Below, in pieces: positions 19,939 through 31,468 of a stretch of DNA of 64,000 nt; the first letter of the stretch is position 1, and each line of letters starts with the position of its first letter. Below the pieces are notes generated by a model. It was not told the origin of the DNA and did no database searches. It saw nothing but the letters and a program-made list of their open reading frames with translations. The position numbers were made by a program, and so were the translations under genes. The DNA comes from Sphaerulina vaccinii (lineage: Eukaryota; Ascomycota; Dothideomycetes; Mycosphaerellales; Mycosphaerellaceae): NCBI GenBank assembly GCA_022570795.1, contig JAKUDP010000010.1:248001-312000 (forward strand), in the 5' to 3' direction.

Positions 19939-21551
19939 ATGGCAGACAAGGCGGGAAGCTATCTGCGGTTCTTGCAGAGCCCAAGCACGGGTGTTCTGGC
20001 CAGCGACGCAAGCCTCAACTACGTTACCACTACCACCCAGATCAACGAGCCTACTGCCATCCTCAAGCACTTCGCGGCGCAGGGAAAGCAAGTCGTGACA
20101 AAAGACCAGAAGGTGCTCCATACCATTGAGGGCGACAATGGCTGCTGCATCGAGACCGAGACCACACTGCAGTTCCGCATGGGCGGCGGCGCCTTCCTGC
20201 CAAACATGGATTCGAACATGCTAGACGAGCGCGAAGTCACATTGCCTCTCACGCATGTGGTGACTTGGGACGGACAAGGCAGAATTCAACAGATCCGCCA
20301 ATACTGGGACCAAGGCACGCTGCTGAAGCAGGTGGAAGCCATTGGCAAGACCGGTCGCAACTGGCCGATTCGCGAGGGCAAGGACCAGGCTAAGGCAGTC
20401 GCCAGCAGCGTCAAGGCCGGTACATCTTCCGGTGGGAGTGTTGGTCAACCACGTGGCGGCCCCAAGGATGTGGTCATCAGTGGTCACCAGAAACGCGACA
20501 GCGTCTCGGTCACTCGCGATCCACATGCTAGCCTTTCTCTTTTCGCAGAGCGCGACCCGAACGAAGGAGGCAGCACATACAATGGGCCAAAGTACGAAGG
20601 AACCAAGTCTGCAAAGCCAGCACCACGCGATCTTGGTGAGATCTTCACGAACGAAGAGAATATCCAGCCATCACGAAGTCAGTCACCACACAAGGAGCAC
20701 GGCACCATTCTGAAGGCCGGTGCAGGCAGAGGCTTCAAAGAGAATCGTCTCTTCGACACCAAGGAGGACTTTGAGCCACCTAAGTCGCCAGAGCGCAAGA
20801 AGACTTACGGACAGAAATATGAGCACTTCGCCTTCGGTGATGGCGAGGACGCGCCACAGGGAAGATCTGTCCGCCCAGGAAAGAGCAGCGGCACAGGTGC
20901 ACAAGACAAGTCTTCTGCGACGTTCAGTTTCGAAGACTTTGCAACTCCACCAAAGCACATCCAAAAGGACAGGCCGGACTATGAACGCCACTGGGGTGCA
21001 GGTGTCGATGAGGTGCGTGTCTCGACTGACTATGCAAACTTTCTTGCTGACTTCGTACAGGAGGAGCCAGAGTCGCCACCAAAGCGACCGGTCGTGCACC
21101 AGCCACGCAAAGATGCCGATATGCATTGGGAGTTGAACGATGAGTCTCCAGCTCCTACCACCAAGGTCAAGTCTTTCCAGCGCCAGAAAGGACTGGGCTT
21201 GTACGGTGACCCTCTCCACGAAGACGATCGCGTCAAGAAGGCTCCTCAAAAGCCCAATGTCAACAACGCACGCCGTGGCGATGACTTTGAAGCTCACTAC
21301 AGCCTGACCGATAACTCCCCAGCTGGCGAGAAGAAAATATACAAGACTGCTGGAGACGGCATGGGTTCGCGATCGGGCGGACGCGCATGGGGCATCGGCG
21401 ATGGTGATGTTGCACTTGTACACACACAGCCCACCTACTAACAACACCAACAGAAAGTGACCCTGAGATTGATGCTGATGTGCGTCCTAGTGCCCGCAGC
21501 AGAGGAGGTCGTACCACGCAAGCGCGATCGGGAGCCCAGCTGGACTTCTGA
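19939..21551 (+). CDS. NTF2-like domain protein with long disordered tail
   Basis: The N-terminal 140 residues (ADKAGSYLRFLQSPS ... LTHVVTWDGQGRIQQIRQYWDQGTLLKQV) form an NTF2/SnoaL-like cone fold. A long charged tail follows with repeated short motifs (HWGAG, HWELNDESP, HYSLTDNSP). The uninterrupted frame stops at 21441. However, that stop lies inside a likely 50-nt intron, 21404-21453, with a weak GTGATG donor, a near-perfect branch site CTACTAAC at 21435-21442 and the acceptor AACAG. Removing it joins GIGD to ESDPEIDADVRPSARSRG and ends at 21551 (520 residues). I prefer the spliced form. Function is unknown; related fungal proteins may act in RNA-related or stress processes, but that is not shown here. 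Confidence 0.75.
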
Positions 21552-21820
21552 AGACCTGCTTGACGAATCAGTGGCTGGCAAAGCAGTGACACCAAAGAAA
21601 CGAGCTTCGAAGAGCCCAGCCTCGACGACTGACAACTCTACCTTGACAATGACTCTTGACGCGATGCCTGGAAGCCCGACTTGCTTAAATTGGCAACGAC
21701 GATGAAAAGATTGATACCCACGACATGCTCTTATGAATTGAAGGCGAATGTGCGCATTGTTAAGCACTGCCGGCACGATATAGCTTGTATTGATGAAGGA
21801 AGTACTTGTTCGATCATAGA

Positions 21821-23125
21821 CTATATACCATTAGTCTTCAACTTGCTTACCAACGTCCCAACTTGTTCCCGAAGTGAAGGCTCAGGCACGAACAACCACT
21901 TCAGCTCTCCTTTGGCACCATCAGGTATCTTTCCGAGTCCAGCTGCATGCCGCTCTCGTTCCTCAGCAGACATTCTCGCCATGCTCAGCTGAGTGGCATA
22001 CAACCGCACTCGTTCAACCCGCTCTTGTCGCCATGACTGCCACTGCACGAAAGCACGTCCAGTTTCAATGTCATCATCAGCACTGACACACTGTTTCAGA
22101 AGCACGCCTAGAGTATACGCATCTTCAATAGCCATATTCACTCCCTGACCCGCAGCAGGCGGAATTGCATGAGCAGCATCACCTATAAGAACAACTCGCC
22201 CTTTGGGCGAGGTCCATCCCTGCTCAATCTTGGGTATGGTATAGATTGGCCAAATACTCATGCCCTCTTCTGTAGAAGCATCCATGGCACTTTTGACAAG
22301 TTCTGGAAAGGCATCATAGTCTTGCCGAAACATCTTGAGAAGCTTTGCTTTGTCTTCGTTGAGAGCACGCCAACCTGAGGGATCTTGTTCGGGATAGTGA
22401 AATTGACGAAGACAGAAACATTCTACGCCATCTTGACCTTGGGCAACGTAATTGAATCCTCCGATGGGAGTTTGGATCGTGACAGGAACATAGCGGTATG
22501 CTTTGTCCATTTCGGTAGTGGGAAATTTTAGAGCTGAGGTTGGGATATAGCTCAATGCCATGAAACATCCTGCGTATGTAGCTGGTGTGTTGGGAGCGAT
22601 GTATTGTGTCCGAACTTTTGAGTGGACTCCATCGGCTCCTATGAGGAGTTTTGTTGAGTGGCGGGATCCATCTTCGAGCTCGAATTGTACTTCTGTATCG
22701 TTCTCGTGGACGATACGATCGAATTTTGCTTGCCAGTGGATCTTTTGAAAGAGCCCTCTCTTCCTTAGTAAGGATTTCATTTCTTCGATGACCACTTCTC
22801 TGGAGATACGTAGAGCTTTGTAGCTGTACATATCTTCGTCTCCCCAGCTGGTTCTACTCTTTACTTGTAGATTCGCGTCCAGAATCAGTCCCTGCGTCTG
22901 TTGCACGGCTTTGTCTTTGAGTTGTGCGTATACGCCAAGTTCGTCTAGCAGACGTAACGAGTTGGGACATAGAGATATGGCGCCCCCGATGGCGTGGGCA
23001 GATGTAGAGTCGTGTCTTTCGTATATATCGAAGGAAGAGACGCCTGAGTGGTCGAGGATTAAAGCCATTGTGAGGCCTGCGAGACCGCAGCCGATGATGG
23101 AAATATGAGTCGGAGTGGGAGACAT
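21821..23125 (-). CDS. FAD-dependent monooxygenase (aromatic hydroxylase type)
   Basis: The preferred start is the ATG at 23125 (MSPTPTHISIIGCGLAGL, 434 residues), which puts the Rossmann strand at the usual place. An in-frame ATG at 23203 would add 26 residues. Diagnostic motifs are GCGLAG (GxGxxG, FAD ADP moiety, residues 12-17), LLIGADGVHSKVR (DG motif), and GDAAHAIPPAAGQGVNMAIED (GD motif, ribityl contact). Together these define class A flavoprotein monooxygenases such as salicylate-hydroxylase-like enzymes, which use NAD(P)H and oxygen to hydroxylate small aromatics. It has no obvious partner gene nearby. The gene is single-exon and convergent with the NTF2-like gene. Confidence 0.9.
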   Translation of the reverse strand: MSPTPTHISIIGCGLAGLTMALILDHSGVSSFDIYERHDSTSAHAIGGAISLCPNSLRLLDELGVYAQLKDKAVQQTQGLILDANLQVKSRTSWGDEDMYSYKALRISREVVIEEMKSLLRKRGLFQKIHWQAKFDRIVHENDTEVQFELEDGSRHSTKLLIGADGVHSKVRTQYIAPNTPATYAGCFMALSYIPTSALKFPTTEMDKAYRYVPVTIQTPIGGFNYVAQGQDGVECFCLRQFHYPEQDPSGWRALNEDKAKLLKMFRQDYDAFPELVKSAMDASTEEGMSIWPIYTIPKIEQGWTSPKGRVVLIGDAAHAIPPAAGQGVNMAIEDAYTLGVLLKQCVSADDDIETGRAFVQWQSWRQERVERVRLYATQLSMARMSAEERERHAAGLGKIPDGAKGELKWLFVPEPSLREQVGTLVSKLKTNGI

Positions 23126-23764
23126 CTTGCCTTGTTCTTGTGCTCGTTCGTGAGGCTCAGCAGGAGGAGGGAAAGTCCAGAGCCGTCCAAGTGCTTCGTT
23201 CATGGTCAGTCCGGATTAGTGGGAAGGACCGCAAGTTCATAATCGAACACTTTATATGGCATCGAATGCGGCCGCCTACCTGTCGACCAAGGTTTCGTTA
23301 TGGTCGCGATTGGCGCAAAGTTGCTCTAGGCTCTCTGACAAGCCCTACCTTCTGCCCTGACTTCCTGGCAGGGATCCATAGCTGCGTGGCTGACGGCCGT
23401 TACTTGAAGCTCCGATCCCGTAGTGGTGCTCGTTGGAGTTATAGTCAGTGGCCCCTCCAATTCTGTCACAATCATTGCAAGCTTGAGATATTGTCAGTCG
23501 GTATCAGCCTAGAGACGTCTCCGTCCGACAGCAGCAATTAGTTCTTTTCCAGATGGACATCAGAGACCTCGGATCTTGTTTGTAGAAGGATTCAACGACT
23601 GACTCCTCGCGAGATAGTCTAAGTTGTGAGCCTTCATTTTGTGATTGAGCTTAGCAGACGTACTACGCCAGTCTCTTGCTCAAATATAGAGCCATCTCAG
23701 TCTCAGCAAGACATGAGCGTTCTGTTGCCCACCTGCTAGCCGTCAAGGCTTCGCATGCTTCCAC
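23126..23764. other. Intergenic region
   Basis: No gene is seen. This holds the promoter of the monooxygenase and the 3' end of the capping-protein gene. Confidence 0.5.
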
Positions 23765-24706
23765 TTACTTCGATCTGCCTCCGCCGATATCCTGACCTGT
23801 AGACTTGTTAGCCAACGCCCGCACTATGCCCATGAATATGTATACACGTACCCAGCCTGTAGCCACCAATCTTCTCCCACTCCACCCGCTGCCGTGTGAC
23901 AGGAAGCTGTCGCCTCAGACCCTTGAAGCTGCCCTCAGCAAGCGTTGTGAACGAGCGATTCAGGTTCTCTTGAAACTTGTTCTCCGCCTTCGCGATCTCT
24001 CTTACTACACTCTCTCCAGTGCCCGAAGAAACGTTCAGCTCGCTCTTCTTCGAAGTCGACATGCGCACATTGCCATCCTCGTAATAGTGCACATCTGCCT
24101 TGACTGTCCCGCTCAGAGCGCCCGAGCTAGGTGTATAGATGTATGTGCTTCGCCACCGGCCATTCCAGAAGTTCTGTGGGCTGTATTTGTTGGCCACCAG
24201 TACGAGAGCAATTGCAGCGTCGTCGTCGGTGGGGTAGACGCCAATTGTCGAGGAGGGAAAGTGCTCGGAAGCCGCAGCCTGGAAAGACTTGAGAAGTGAG
24301 CGGATCAAGTCGGCGTTCGTGGATTCGAGAGGATGTTGCTGAGTAGCAGACGCCTTGTGTGTGTCATGGTCTACGGCAAAGGACGTTTGGCTGGCTGTGT
24401 CGAAGTAGCGCCCTTCGCCCAGGGAGTTGTAGGGTGTGAGAGGGATGCTGCCACCAGCACTGCCAGGCAGCGTGACGGTCATGTATTGCTCCTCATTGTA
24501 CTGCGCAAAGGCTGGTTCGAGAGAGGCGAGAATGTTGCTGTCGTTGCCTGCTAGGACTCTGATATCATTGACCACATTGGCGAGCTACACAGCACAGTCT
24601 ATCAGCATGCGAGCGGCGACATGGGGAGTGGCCGTGTCCTACCAACCTCTCCTGGTGGCGCGGACTCGACGAATGCTGCCACGGTGGCTTGTTTGGTGCT
24701 GGCCAT
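23765..24706 (-). CDS. cap1: F-actin-capping protein subunit alpha
   Basis: Exons on the minus strand are 24706-24647, 24584-23852 and 23796-23765, giving 274 residues, the usual length. The first exon encodes MASTKQATVAAFVESAPPGE and joins LANVVNDIRVLAG; its donor is an unusual GTTGGT. The last exon encodes QDIGGGRSK after VEWEKIGGYRLG, matching the conserved C terminus of the family. LRRQLPVTRQ and FWNGRWRS are typical alpha-subunit sequences. With the beta subunit it caps barbed ends of actin filaments and controls cortical patch actin and hyphal tip growth. Both introns (62 and 55 nt) are in keeping with the rest of the window. Confidence 0.95.
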
Positions 24707-24964
24707 CTTGCAGTGTTGTGTGTGTTTGTTATGAGTGAGAGTGTCTGGAGCACAAGATCTTACTCCACTATGCAGATGGAGATGCCAAGTTTACGGTCAG
24801 CCACAAGAAGCAAGAACGAGACACAGTATGGATCACAGTTTCTTGGTGGTCATGATATTCGTTTCAGATACAGCTATATTACAACGCCTGCGATGCTGTT
24901 CTATGCTGATTAGCCTACAGCGACGGCAAATCGCTGCTCAGGGTAGATTTGCGCGATGCAAGCG

Positions 24965-26881
24965 TTACTCGATGCTCATCTTCATAAGCTCGTCTCTGGT
25001 ATCAGCCATGGGCTGCAAGCCCAGCTTCTTGCCCTGGCTGACCATGTTGCCCGTGCCACTTCCTCCAATGCCACCTCGAGAGGGCGGTGCTTGTGATCCC
25101 GACTCGCTGCTGATCGAAGCCGTCTTGTGTGTCTTCTCGGGCGGTTGGCCCCAGCCAACACTACCATCTCGCGTTGAAGGTGAGTTGGTCAGCACGGGAC
25201 TATTCTGCGCCGTGCTCATTCCTGGTGATACAGCTCGACGTTTGATAGTTCCAATGTCGAAGTCATCCTCGCGTGGTCGCTTCTTGAATTTCTGAAGGTG
25301 CATATCATCGCTGAGTACTGCGCCTGCTGTACCTACGCTGTTCGACAGAAGTGCTTCCGAAGCGTCAGACGCAGATGAGCGAGCTCTCGGACGACGCCAC
25401 GTTGTGATGTCTCCAAAAGGTGAGTCCATGTTGGTGTCAGACATGGCGCTGCTGCTCTGCCTGTTAAAGCCTACTGGCGGCGGGGTCCGTGTCAATGGAT
25501 CGAAGCGTTGCCAGTATTCCAGCCCACCGCTGTTTCGACTCGCATGGTCAGAGAAGCTCGCGCCTAGTCCTACCCACCGATTACTGCCCGTGTCGCTATC
25601 CAGATCTCTGCCGAAATCCTCCTGTGCAGACTCGGGCACAGCTGGTAGCAAGTTGGGCGATGAGGCCGCCGTCGAGCTCAGAGGTCTATCATGATACACG
25701 TCGAGTTCGCTAACACTGTTATCACGTTCGCGTACCTGTCGAATGGTTTCAGCTTCGCGTCTCGATTCAGAGTCAACCGGAGCAGCCTCTTCGATTAGAG
25801 CTGCTCGTATACGAGCAAAGCCCTTGGTCTTGGGCAACAGATTCCCTCGCCGTACCACTGGTCGACGAACCACGCCCGGAGTGGCTGGTGTCGTAGAACT
25901 CGCCTCATCTCCACTGTCATTACCGCTGGAGAGGTGAAGACTGTCAGTGCCCATGGCTAGGCTCTCTCGTCGACTTCGTGCGGCTGTTGTCATAGTCAAG
26001 TAGCTTCCACTACCCGCCGTCTCTATGCTTCTCATCGGAGGTGGTGAAGTGTTGCGAGGTGATGCTACCGAACTGTATCCACTTCCATTGGCACTGCTAG
26101 AGCTCTTTCTATTCCTTCCCTTGACAGTTTTATGCAACCTCGTGCGTCTGATAGTCTTGAGCAGAGAAGCTTGTGCGGGCGAGAAGTGGGCACCAGTGCC
26201 CCAGGTCGAAGCAGTCGGTGTTTGAGGAGTATAGGTTGAGGGCTGGAAGGGCGTTGGTGCACCGGCGTTCTGCAACTTGTGCACCTGTGGCGTAGAGAAC
26301 ACTGGGTCCTCAGTCTCGTCCCCACCCATGCTGGCATCGCCATCACTCTCCGAGGTCTCACTGTCTGACCCCATCATGTTCGTGCTTCCTACCGAGCTGC
26401 TGACAGTACTCCTCTCGTGTGCCTGTGCGAGCGTGCCCCATGGCATATTGCCATTCGATGTAAGATTCGGCGAGTCGAGTGCCATGGCACCAGAAGACAT
26501 GCGGCGCATAGGTATGGGGATGGGCTTGTGCGAAATGACTGGTGACGAGTCGGGACTGCTCTCAGCCAGTGTCGAGTGGTGCAAGGTCGTGCACGCTCGA
26601 CTGAAGTCGAGACCTCGAGAGTGTCGTGGAATAGCAGGTGAATGCGGCCGTACATGAGGGAGCGTGACGGCGGCCGAGGGTGGTGGAAGTTGTAGAGTGA
26701 GTGATCTGATCAAGTCCGGTCTTCGTGGTGTAGTAGGCACGATAGGTATATCGCCCCTCTGGACGTCCTCGTGCTTGCCATCTTGGGCGTTCTCCGTCTG
26801 TATCTCGCTCTGAATACTCGCTACTTCTGTGGCGTGTAGCTCGTCTGCGCTCAGCTCGCGAGAAGTGTGCTCAGCGTTCAT
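24965..26881 (-). CDS. Conserved-looking disordered protein, function unknown
   Basis: The protein is 638 residues read from the ATG at 26881 (the frame opens one codon earlier with GTG). It is Ser/Pro/Thr-rich with many SP and TP sites, so a target of proline-directed kinases is plausible. More ordered patches are a basic LLKTIRRTRLHKTVKGRNRK (about 243-262) and KTKGFARIRAALIEEAAP followed by REAETIRQVRERDNS, which looks helical. KKRPREDD and IKRRAV near the C terminus are possible nuclear localisation signals. There is no enzymatic motif. It may be a nuclear cell-cycle or transcription regulator; this is inference. I do not recognise the family. Confidence 0.75.
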   Translation of the reverse strand: MNAEHTSRELSADELHATEVASIQSEIQTENAQDGKHEDVQRGDIPIVPTTPRRPDLIRSLTLQLPPPSAAVTLPHVRPHSPAIPRHSRGLDFSRACTTLHHSTLAESSPDSSPVISHKPIPIPMRRMSSGAMALDSPNLTSNGNMPWGTLAQAHERSTVSSSVGSTNMMGSDSETSESDGDASMGGDETEDPVFSTPQVHKLQNAGAPTPFQPSTYTPQTPTASTWGTGAHFSPAQASLLKTIRRTRLHKTVKGRNRKSSSSANGSGYSSVASPRNTSPPPMRSIETAGSGSYLTMTTAARSRRESLAMGTDSLHLSSGNDSGDEASSTTPATPGVVRRPVVRRGNLLPKTKGFARIRAALIEEAAPVDSESRREAETIRQVRERDNSVSELDVYHDRPLSSTAASSPNLLPAVPESAQEDFGRDLDSDTGSNRWVGLGASFSDHASRNSGGLEYWQRFDPLTRTPPPVGFNRQSSSAMSDTNMDSPFGDITTWRRPRARSSASDASEALLSNSVGTAGAVLSDDMHLQKFKKRPREDDFDIGTIKRRAVSPGMSTAQNSPVLTNSPSTRDGSVGWGQPPEKTHKTASISSESGSQAPPSRGGIGGSGTGNMVSQGKKLGLQPMADTRDELMKMSIE

Positions 26882-27269
26882 CACGTATTGCTTCCATGAG
26901 TTGGCTTTGTCGCAAAGTCCGCTCGTCCTGAAACTTCCCCCACTAGGCGCTGTAAATTTTGCTCACATGAGGTTTGCGCGTGGTTGCCATGTGCTGTTAT
27001 GTCCCATAATCTCTGCGCATGTTGTGTTGATGTTAAAGCTACATGGTCACAATGCTGATCAGCGTGATTTCGTGGATGCGAGCACGGGCCAAATCGCGCG
27101 TGCCTGCATAGTGGGGCAGGAACTTTCGGTGACAAGAAATAATATGTGAAAGAAATGTACTGCATCAGAACACGGCATTATGAATGATCTAGCAATCGTT
27201 CGAATAAGTTATGGTGGACATGGTGTCAGCGAAGTTGACGTGCAATGAGCCGTCCATGGGGATCCGCTC
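26882..27269. other. Intergenic region
   Basis: No gene is seen between the two minus-strand genes. It includes the likely promoter of the disordered protein at 24965-26881. Confidence 0.5.
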
Positions 27270-29034
27270 TCAATCACTCGAATCATTCGTTTCTCTCGAC
27301 CCACAGATTCCGGCCGCGAATTCCAGATCTTCCCACGTTGCCTCCCATATGCTAAGAATCTCGAGTCGCCACTTCTGCTGCGGGTTCCGCTTCATTCGCA
27401 CAATAGCTCGACAAAGCGTGCCAGAAGCCGAAGCGCCAAGGAAAGCCTGACTGTCAAGATCCCAGAGCGTGGCTTGGTTGTAGAGCTCGAATGTGCCCTC
27501 CAGGTGCGGAGGCTTATCGTGGTAGATATCGGCGAAGACGAAGTGCTGCTTGCGACCAGGAGATGGCTCTCTCCACGACGATTTAAGACGAGCATATAGC
27601 TCTAGAACGACATTGCTGTTCGTCCGCACAGCTTGACTTCCGGTGTTGAGCGCTTCTCCAAGTCGGAAACAAGTGCGCAAGAGCGTGGCGTTGGATGCAC
27701 CGGCTATGGAGGACCTATCAAGGACGGCTCGTGGAAATGGTGGACGTACGATGGCTTTGGTAGCTTGCGATGATGACGTGTATTGCTCTATCAGCTCGAT
27801 TGTCAGCAGTAATCCAGCACGCAATACCAGTGCGGTAAAGGTAGAACTTACCGAGCACTCGTCTTTCTGCATAGGAAAGAAGCGCGCCTCCGTAGTCTTC
27901 GTGCTCATCCACGTCACGCATGTTTTGCTTATGGCTTCGTGGTGGTGGGGTCTTTGGACGATGGTTGAGTTCATCGTCGTCCTCGATCGCCATAGCCAGG
28001 TCAAGCAGTGCCGACTCATCAACATCATCAGCGAATGCGGGTTCGCAGTCGTCGGGATTACTTCCTTGCAGCGACACAATGATTTGACTCGCTGCTGTTC
28101 CTGACGCAGCCTGTGGCCGTCCTGGTGGCTGTGACGTGTCAGGAGATCTCTGCGAGCTCGCTGGAATGCTTGTGTCCTTGCCAGTTGGGCCACGGAGCAG
28201 CAGACTGTTCTTCTGCATTGCGTCCTTCTTGGCCTTCCTTGATGGTCGCTGCGCAGACTGAGTCTTTTCGAGTGTGTGCTCGCTTTGCTTGCCGCTAGCA
28301 GTGATTTCGTTGTTAGGTTCATCAGTTGTTGCACTTGGAGCCGCTGGTAGCAGAGGTGTCGAGAATTCGACTGCGGAGTGCATACTTCCGCTACTTGGAG
28401 CGGTCTGGTAAAGTGTGCAGCCCATGTTTCCTCCAGCTTTCACAGAATCCACAGATGTCCGTATCGATGTTGAATCAAATACGTCCATGGAGGTTGTGGG
28501 AGCGTAGACAGAAGAGACGGAGTGGACCGCATGTTGATTGAGATCCGCACTTGCATCTGCTGACTCGACACAAGAGCTCACCTTGTTCTTCCTCCTCGAA
28601 GACCTGGTCGAATGAGCGGGCGAGGTTTGCTCATCTGCCACAGACTTGTTTGGGTGTTTTGCTGTCTTCTGCTGCGTGTTCTTAGTCACTGGCACAGTTG
28701 CCGTGATCGTGCTGTTGGACTTGCGGCGTTTCGACTCCCGTGGCGCTGATGTAAGAGAAGTGCGTTTCTTACCCTTCGTGGCGGGTTTGTGCAGATGTGT
28801 AGCAACAGGTGGTACAGTCTGTTTTGCACTTTCGCCGATTCCTAGATACTCTGAGACGACCGATGCTGTAAATCGTCGACGGCCATCTGGAGCAGGAACG
28901 TGTGCTGGCGCCGCTGCCTCCTGCTGCGTTTCTGGCAGAGGTGCTGAATTGATGGCAGTGAAGCCAGCCATGACTGGTTTTGGTGGTGATAAGTTGCGAA
29001 CCTGCTGCTCGTTCCAGCCGCGCCACGAAGGCAT
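27270..29034 (-). CDS. Nuclear-looking protein with conserved C-terminal domain, function unknown
   Basis: Exons are 29034-27852 and 27787-27270, giving 566 residues; the 64-nt intron (GTAAGT ... GATAG) joins SYAERRVL to EQYTSSSQ. The start MPSWRGWNEQQVRNLSP is preferred because the frame upstream has a likely splice acceptor (CACCCCCCAG). The N-terminal 350 residues are Ser/Lys-rich with basic clusters (KKRTS, ESKRRKS, RSSRRKNK) that suggest a nuclear, possibly DNA-associated protein. The C-terminal 200 residues look folded (FVFADIYHDKPPHLEGTFEL, WDLDSQAFLGASASGTLCRA, WEATWEDLEFAAGIC). No family was recognised. It diverges from the lsb5-like gene across 308 bp. Confidence 0.7.
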
Positions 29035-29342
29035 GCTCGTTAGTAGTACTGGGGGGTGAAACAGAGACGGAGAGAGGAGATGAGATGAGGTTGCCCACTT
29101 CGTGATCACCAGGTCCGTCATCGGCCCGATGACCCACAGCACCTGCCTCGAACTCACAGCATAGCATTACAACTCAATTCAAACACTACATCACATTGCA
29201 AACGAACCTTACTCCCAGCCTGCAGAATATCTGGCTTCCACCAATACGAGCCAAGAAAGCCATCGACGAGCAGCTCATGTGCCAGGTCTGTTGAAGAAGT
29301 CATCTGAAGAACGTGGGCAAGGCTCCGAACAAGATCAACACA
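29035..29342. promoter_or_regulatory. Shared divergent promoter region
   Basis: The 308 bp between the starts of the 566-residue protein (minus) and the lsb5-like gene (plus) must contain both promoters. I saw no clear TATA box or repeated operator. Confidence 0.45.
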
Positions 29343-30826
29343 ATGTTCAGTAGTAGCTCGGTGAGTTTTATCTCAGTTCATGTCTCTACTGGCTGTAACC
29401 ATGCGAGGCGCCCCATATGTGTCCTCTTGAATGCCTGTTGTCGTCCGAGCTGCGGGATCGTTTTGGACGACATAAGTTCAAACACAAGTCTATACTTGGC
29501 ACAATACTACAGCATTTCTTTGGGTCGTCCTGCTCCTCTTTGCCGCAAGCATTCCATGGCAGCAGAATCTGACGCCTGGTGACAATCTAGCGCAAGCCGT
29601 ACTCGGCGATCACCGTGCAGGTTGATCGTTTGACAAGCGAGCAGTACGAAGAGGACGATGTGAGCGGCATAGTAGAGCTCATCGAAGTCATTCGTATTCA
29701 AGGCGGTGGACCGACAGAAGCAGCCCGAGCACTCCGCAAAAAGCTGTGAGTGTTGTGCGTGGGTCGCACATGGCGGGTTTCGGCTGACAGTTGCAGTAAA
29801 TATGGCAATTCTCATCGACAAATCAGAGCTTTGGTAATTCTTGACGGCCTCATTCAGAATGCTGGCGGCCGATTTCAGAGAACCTTCGCAGACGAACCCT
29901 TGCTCGAACGACTTCGTCTGATGGCTCGTGATGATGCCGTGGATCCTCAAGTGCGACAGAAGTGCAAGGTCCTCTTCGCACAGTGGGCCAATGCATATAA
30001 GGGTACTGCTGGTCTGGAGCGAATCGCCAACCTCTACAAGGAGTTTCCCAAGACGCAAAGGCCGGCTGCTGCCCGCCAAAAAGTGCTCAACGACTCAGAG
30101 CCAGCAGAATCGCCATTTGCCGAACCAGAAACACGATCAAGATCGAATTCTCACCAGAAACCTGCACAAGCCGCTCCATCTCGACCTGTGACTCTGACAC
30201 CCACACATACTAGCCTATCTTCCAAGCTCTTCAAGGACAAGAAATCCGGTTCACAGAAAGCTTTCAATCTAAAGCATGAGAAAGAGGGCATGACCAACGC
30301 ACTGGCACAAGCCTCGATTGCATCGACCAATCTACTTAATGGGTTACAGTTGATAAATCGCGAAAATGAGCGTATCTCCGAGAACGCAGAGGTCGTCAGG
30401 CGCTTCGAAGCTTGCAAAGCACTCAGACGCAGAATACTGTACTATATACAGCATGTTGAATCAGACGAGTGGATTGGCAGCCTTGTCAACGCGAATGATG
30501 AGCTTGTCAAGGCTCTCACTGCATACGAAATTATGGACAGAAGTATCGACGACGATAGTGATAGCGATGCTTGGGAAGCTTTAGGCAGCGCCGCCGGCCC
30601 TACCACCAGCACCCAACAGCAACTCGCTGGTTTGTCCATGACGGACGACGCTGCTCCGGCAAAGCCACCGAGACCTGCGACCAAGATGCCTATGCCTCCT
30701 CCAGCACCTGTTGCCGCGAAGCCTGCGTCCGATAATGAAGACGAGGACGATAATCCCTTTGGAGATTCAAATGCTGTGCAGACGCCAATGTTTGAACGCT
30801 CAGGCATGACATGGAAAGAAGTGTGA
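29343..30826 (+). CDS. lsb5: Lsb5-like VHS/GAT domain protein
   Basis: Exons are 29343-29360, 29591-29745 and 29797-30826, giving 400 residues. The first coding exon is only 18 nt (MFSSSS) and joins RKPYSAITVQVDRLTSEQYE across a 230-nt intron. The second intron (51 nt) joins ALRKKL to KYGNSHRQIRALVILDGLI. Residues about 10-150 form an ENTH/VHS superhelix. Residues about 185-290 (NGLQLINRENERISENAEVV ... ELVKALTAYEIMD) form a GAT-like helical bundle. The tail is acidic and proline-rich with DDNPFGD (NPF-type EH-domain ligand). In yeast Lsb5 links Las17/WASP and ubiquitin to endocytosis at actin patches; it acts in the same process as the capping protein encoded 5 kb away, probably by coincidence. 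Confidence 0.9.
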
Positions 30827-31468
30827 TGAAGGAATATCTTCACGACAGCCGATATATTTTCGTTGTGCAGCATTTAGCATAGTCGACACTGCCTGGCTTG
30901 ACTTCAAGCTCGAGACAGATGACAGGAATGAACATACATCTACGACCAAACATTATGCCTCACACCGCTTTGAATAATTGTCTTTGCTTCAGATGAGATG
31001 CAATGTCCCTCCTCGGAGTAGGGAAAGTGGGAGATATCTTCCAGATAGGCGGCGACCGTCTGCAGAGCCTCAGTGCTTGATGGGATACTGCACGGATGTT
31101 TAGCGCTGCCTCTCTATTTACCGCGTCTTTCTCACTTCTTATCAACACACATTCGTGTTTCAGCTTGAGACCTCCAGTTGCCGCTGCCAACATTTCACGA
31201 ACCTGCGCCAGCCCGCACAGACCACGACTCGAGCCACGTCATTGCCACAGCCACTTCGCGTTTCTATCTTCACCACTTCACCGCTGTGTACCTTATACCA
31301 ACATCTCAACCTCGCATACCATATCTCAGAGTTTCAATCAAGTCGCCAGCTCCTCGAACGACGACCTCAACACCAACATTCGAAAACCTGAAGCCTTCGA
31401 GCCTCACTACGATATAAGAGACCCTCACATTCAGCCTCATCAACCCCACTTTCCACAACACAATCGCA
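30827..31468. other. Intergenic region and pyrimidine-rich leader
   Basis: No gene is seen apart from frames with Ser/His/Pro-biased translation of CT- and CA-rich DNA at 31160-31468. This looks like the promoter and 5' leader of the small cysteine-rich protein that starts at 31469. Confidence 0.5.

Noticed and set aside
20683..21450. 255-codon minus-strand frame
   Set aside because: Lies entirely opposite the NTF2-like coding sequence and is a shadow of its codon bias.
29641..29710. Possible frameshift in the lsb5-like gene at IRIQGGGPTEA
   Set aside because: Careful recount shows two A residues in the string and the frame is continuous from 29591 to 29745.
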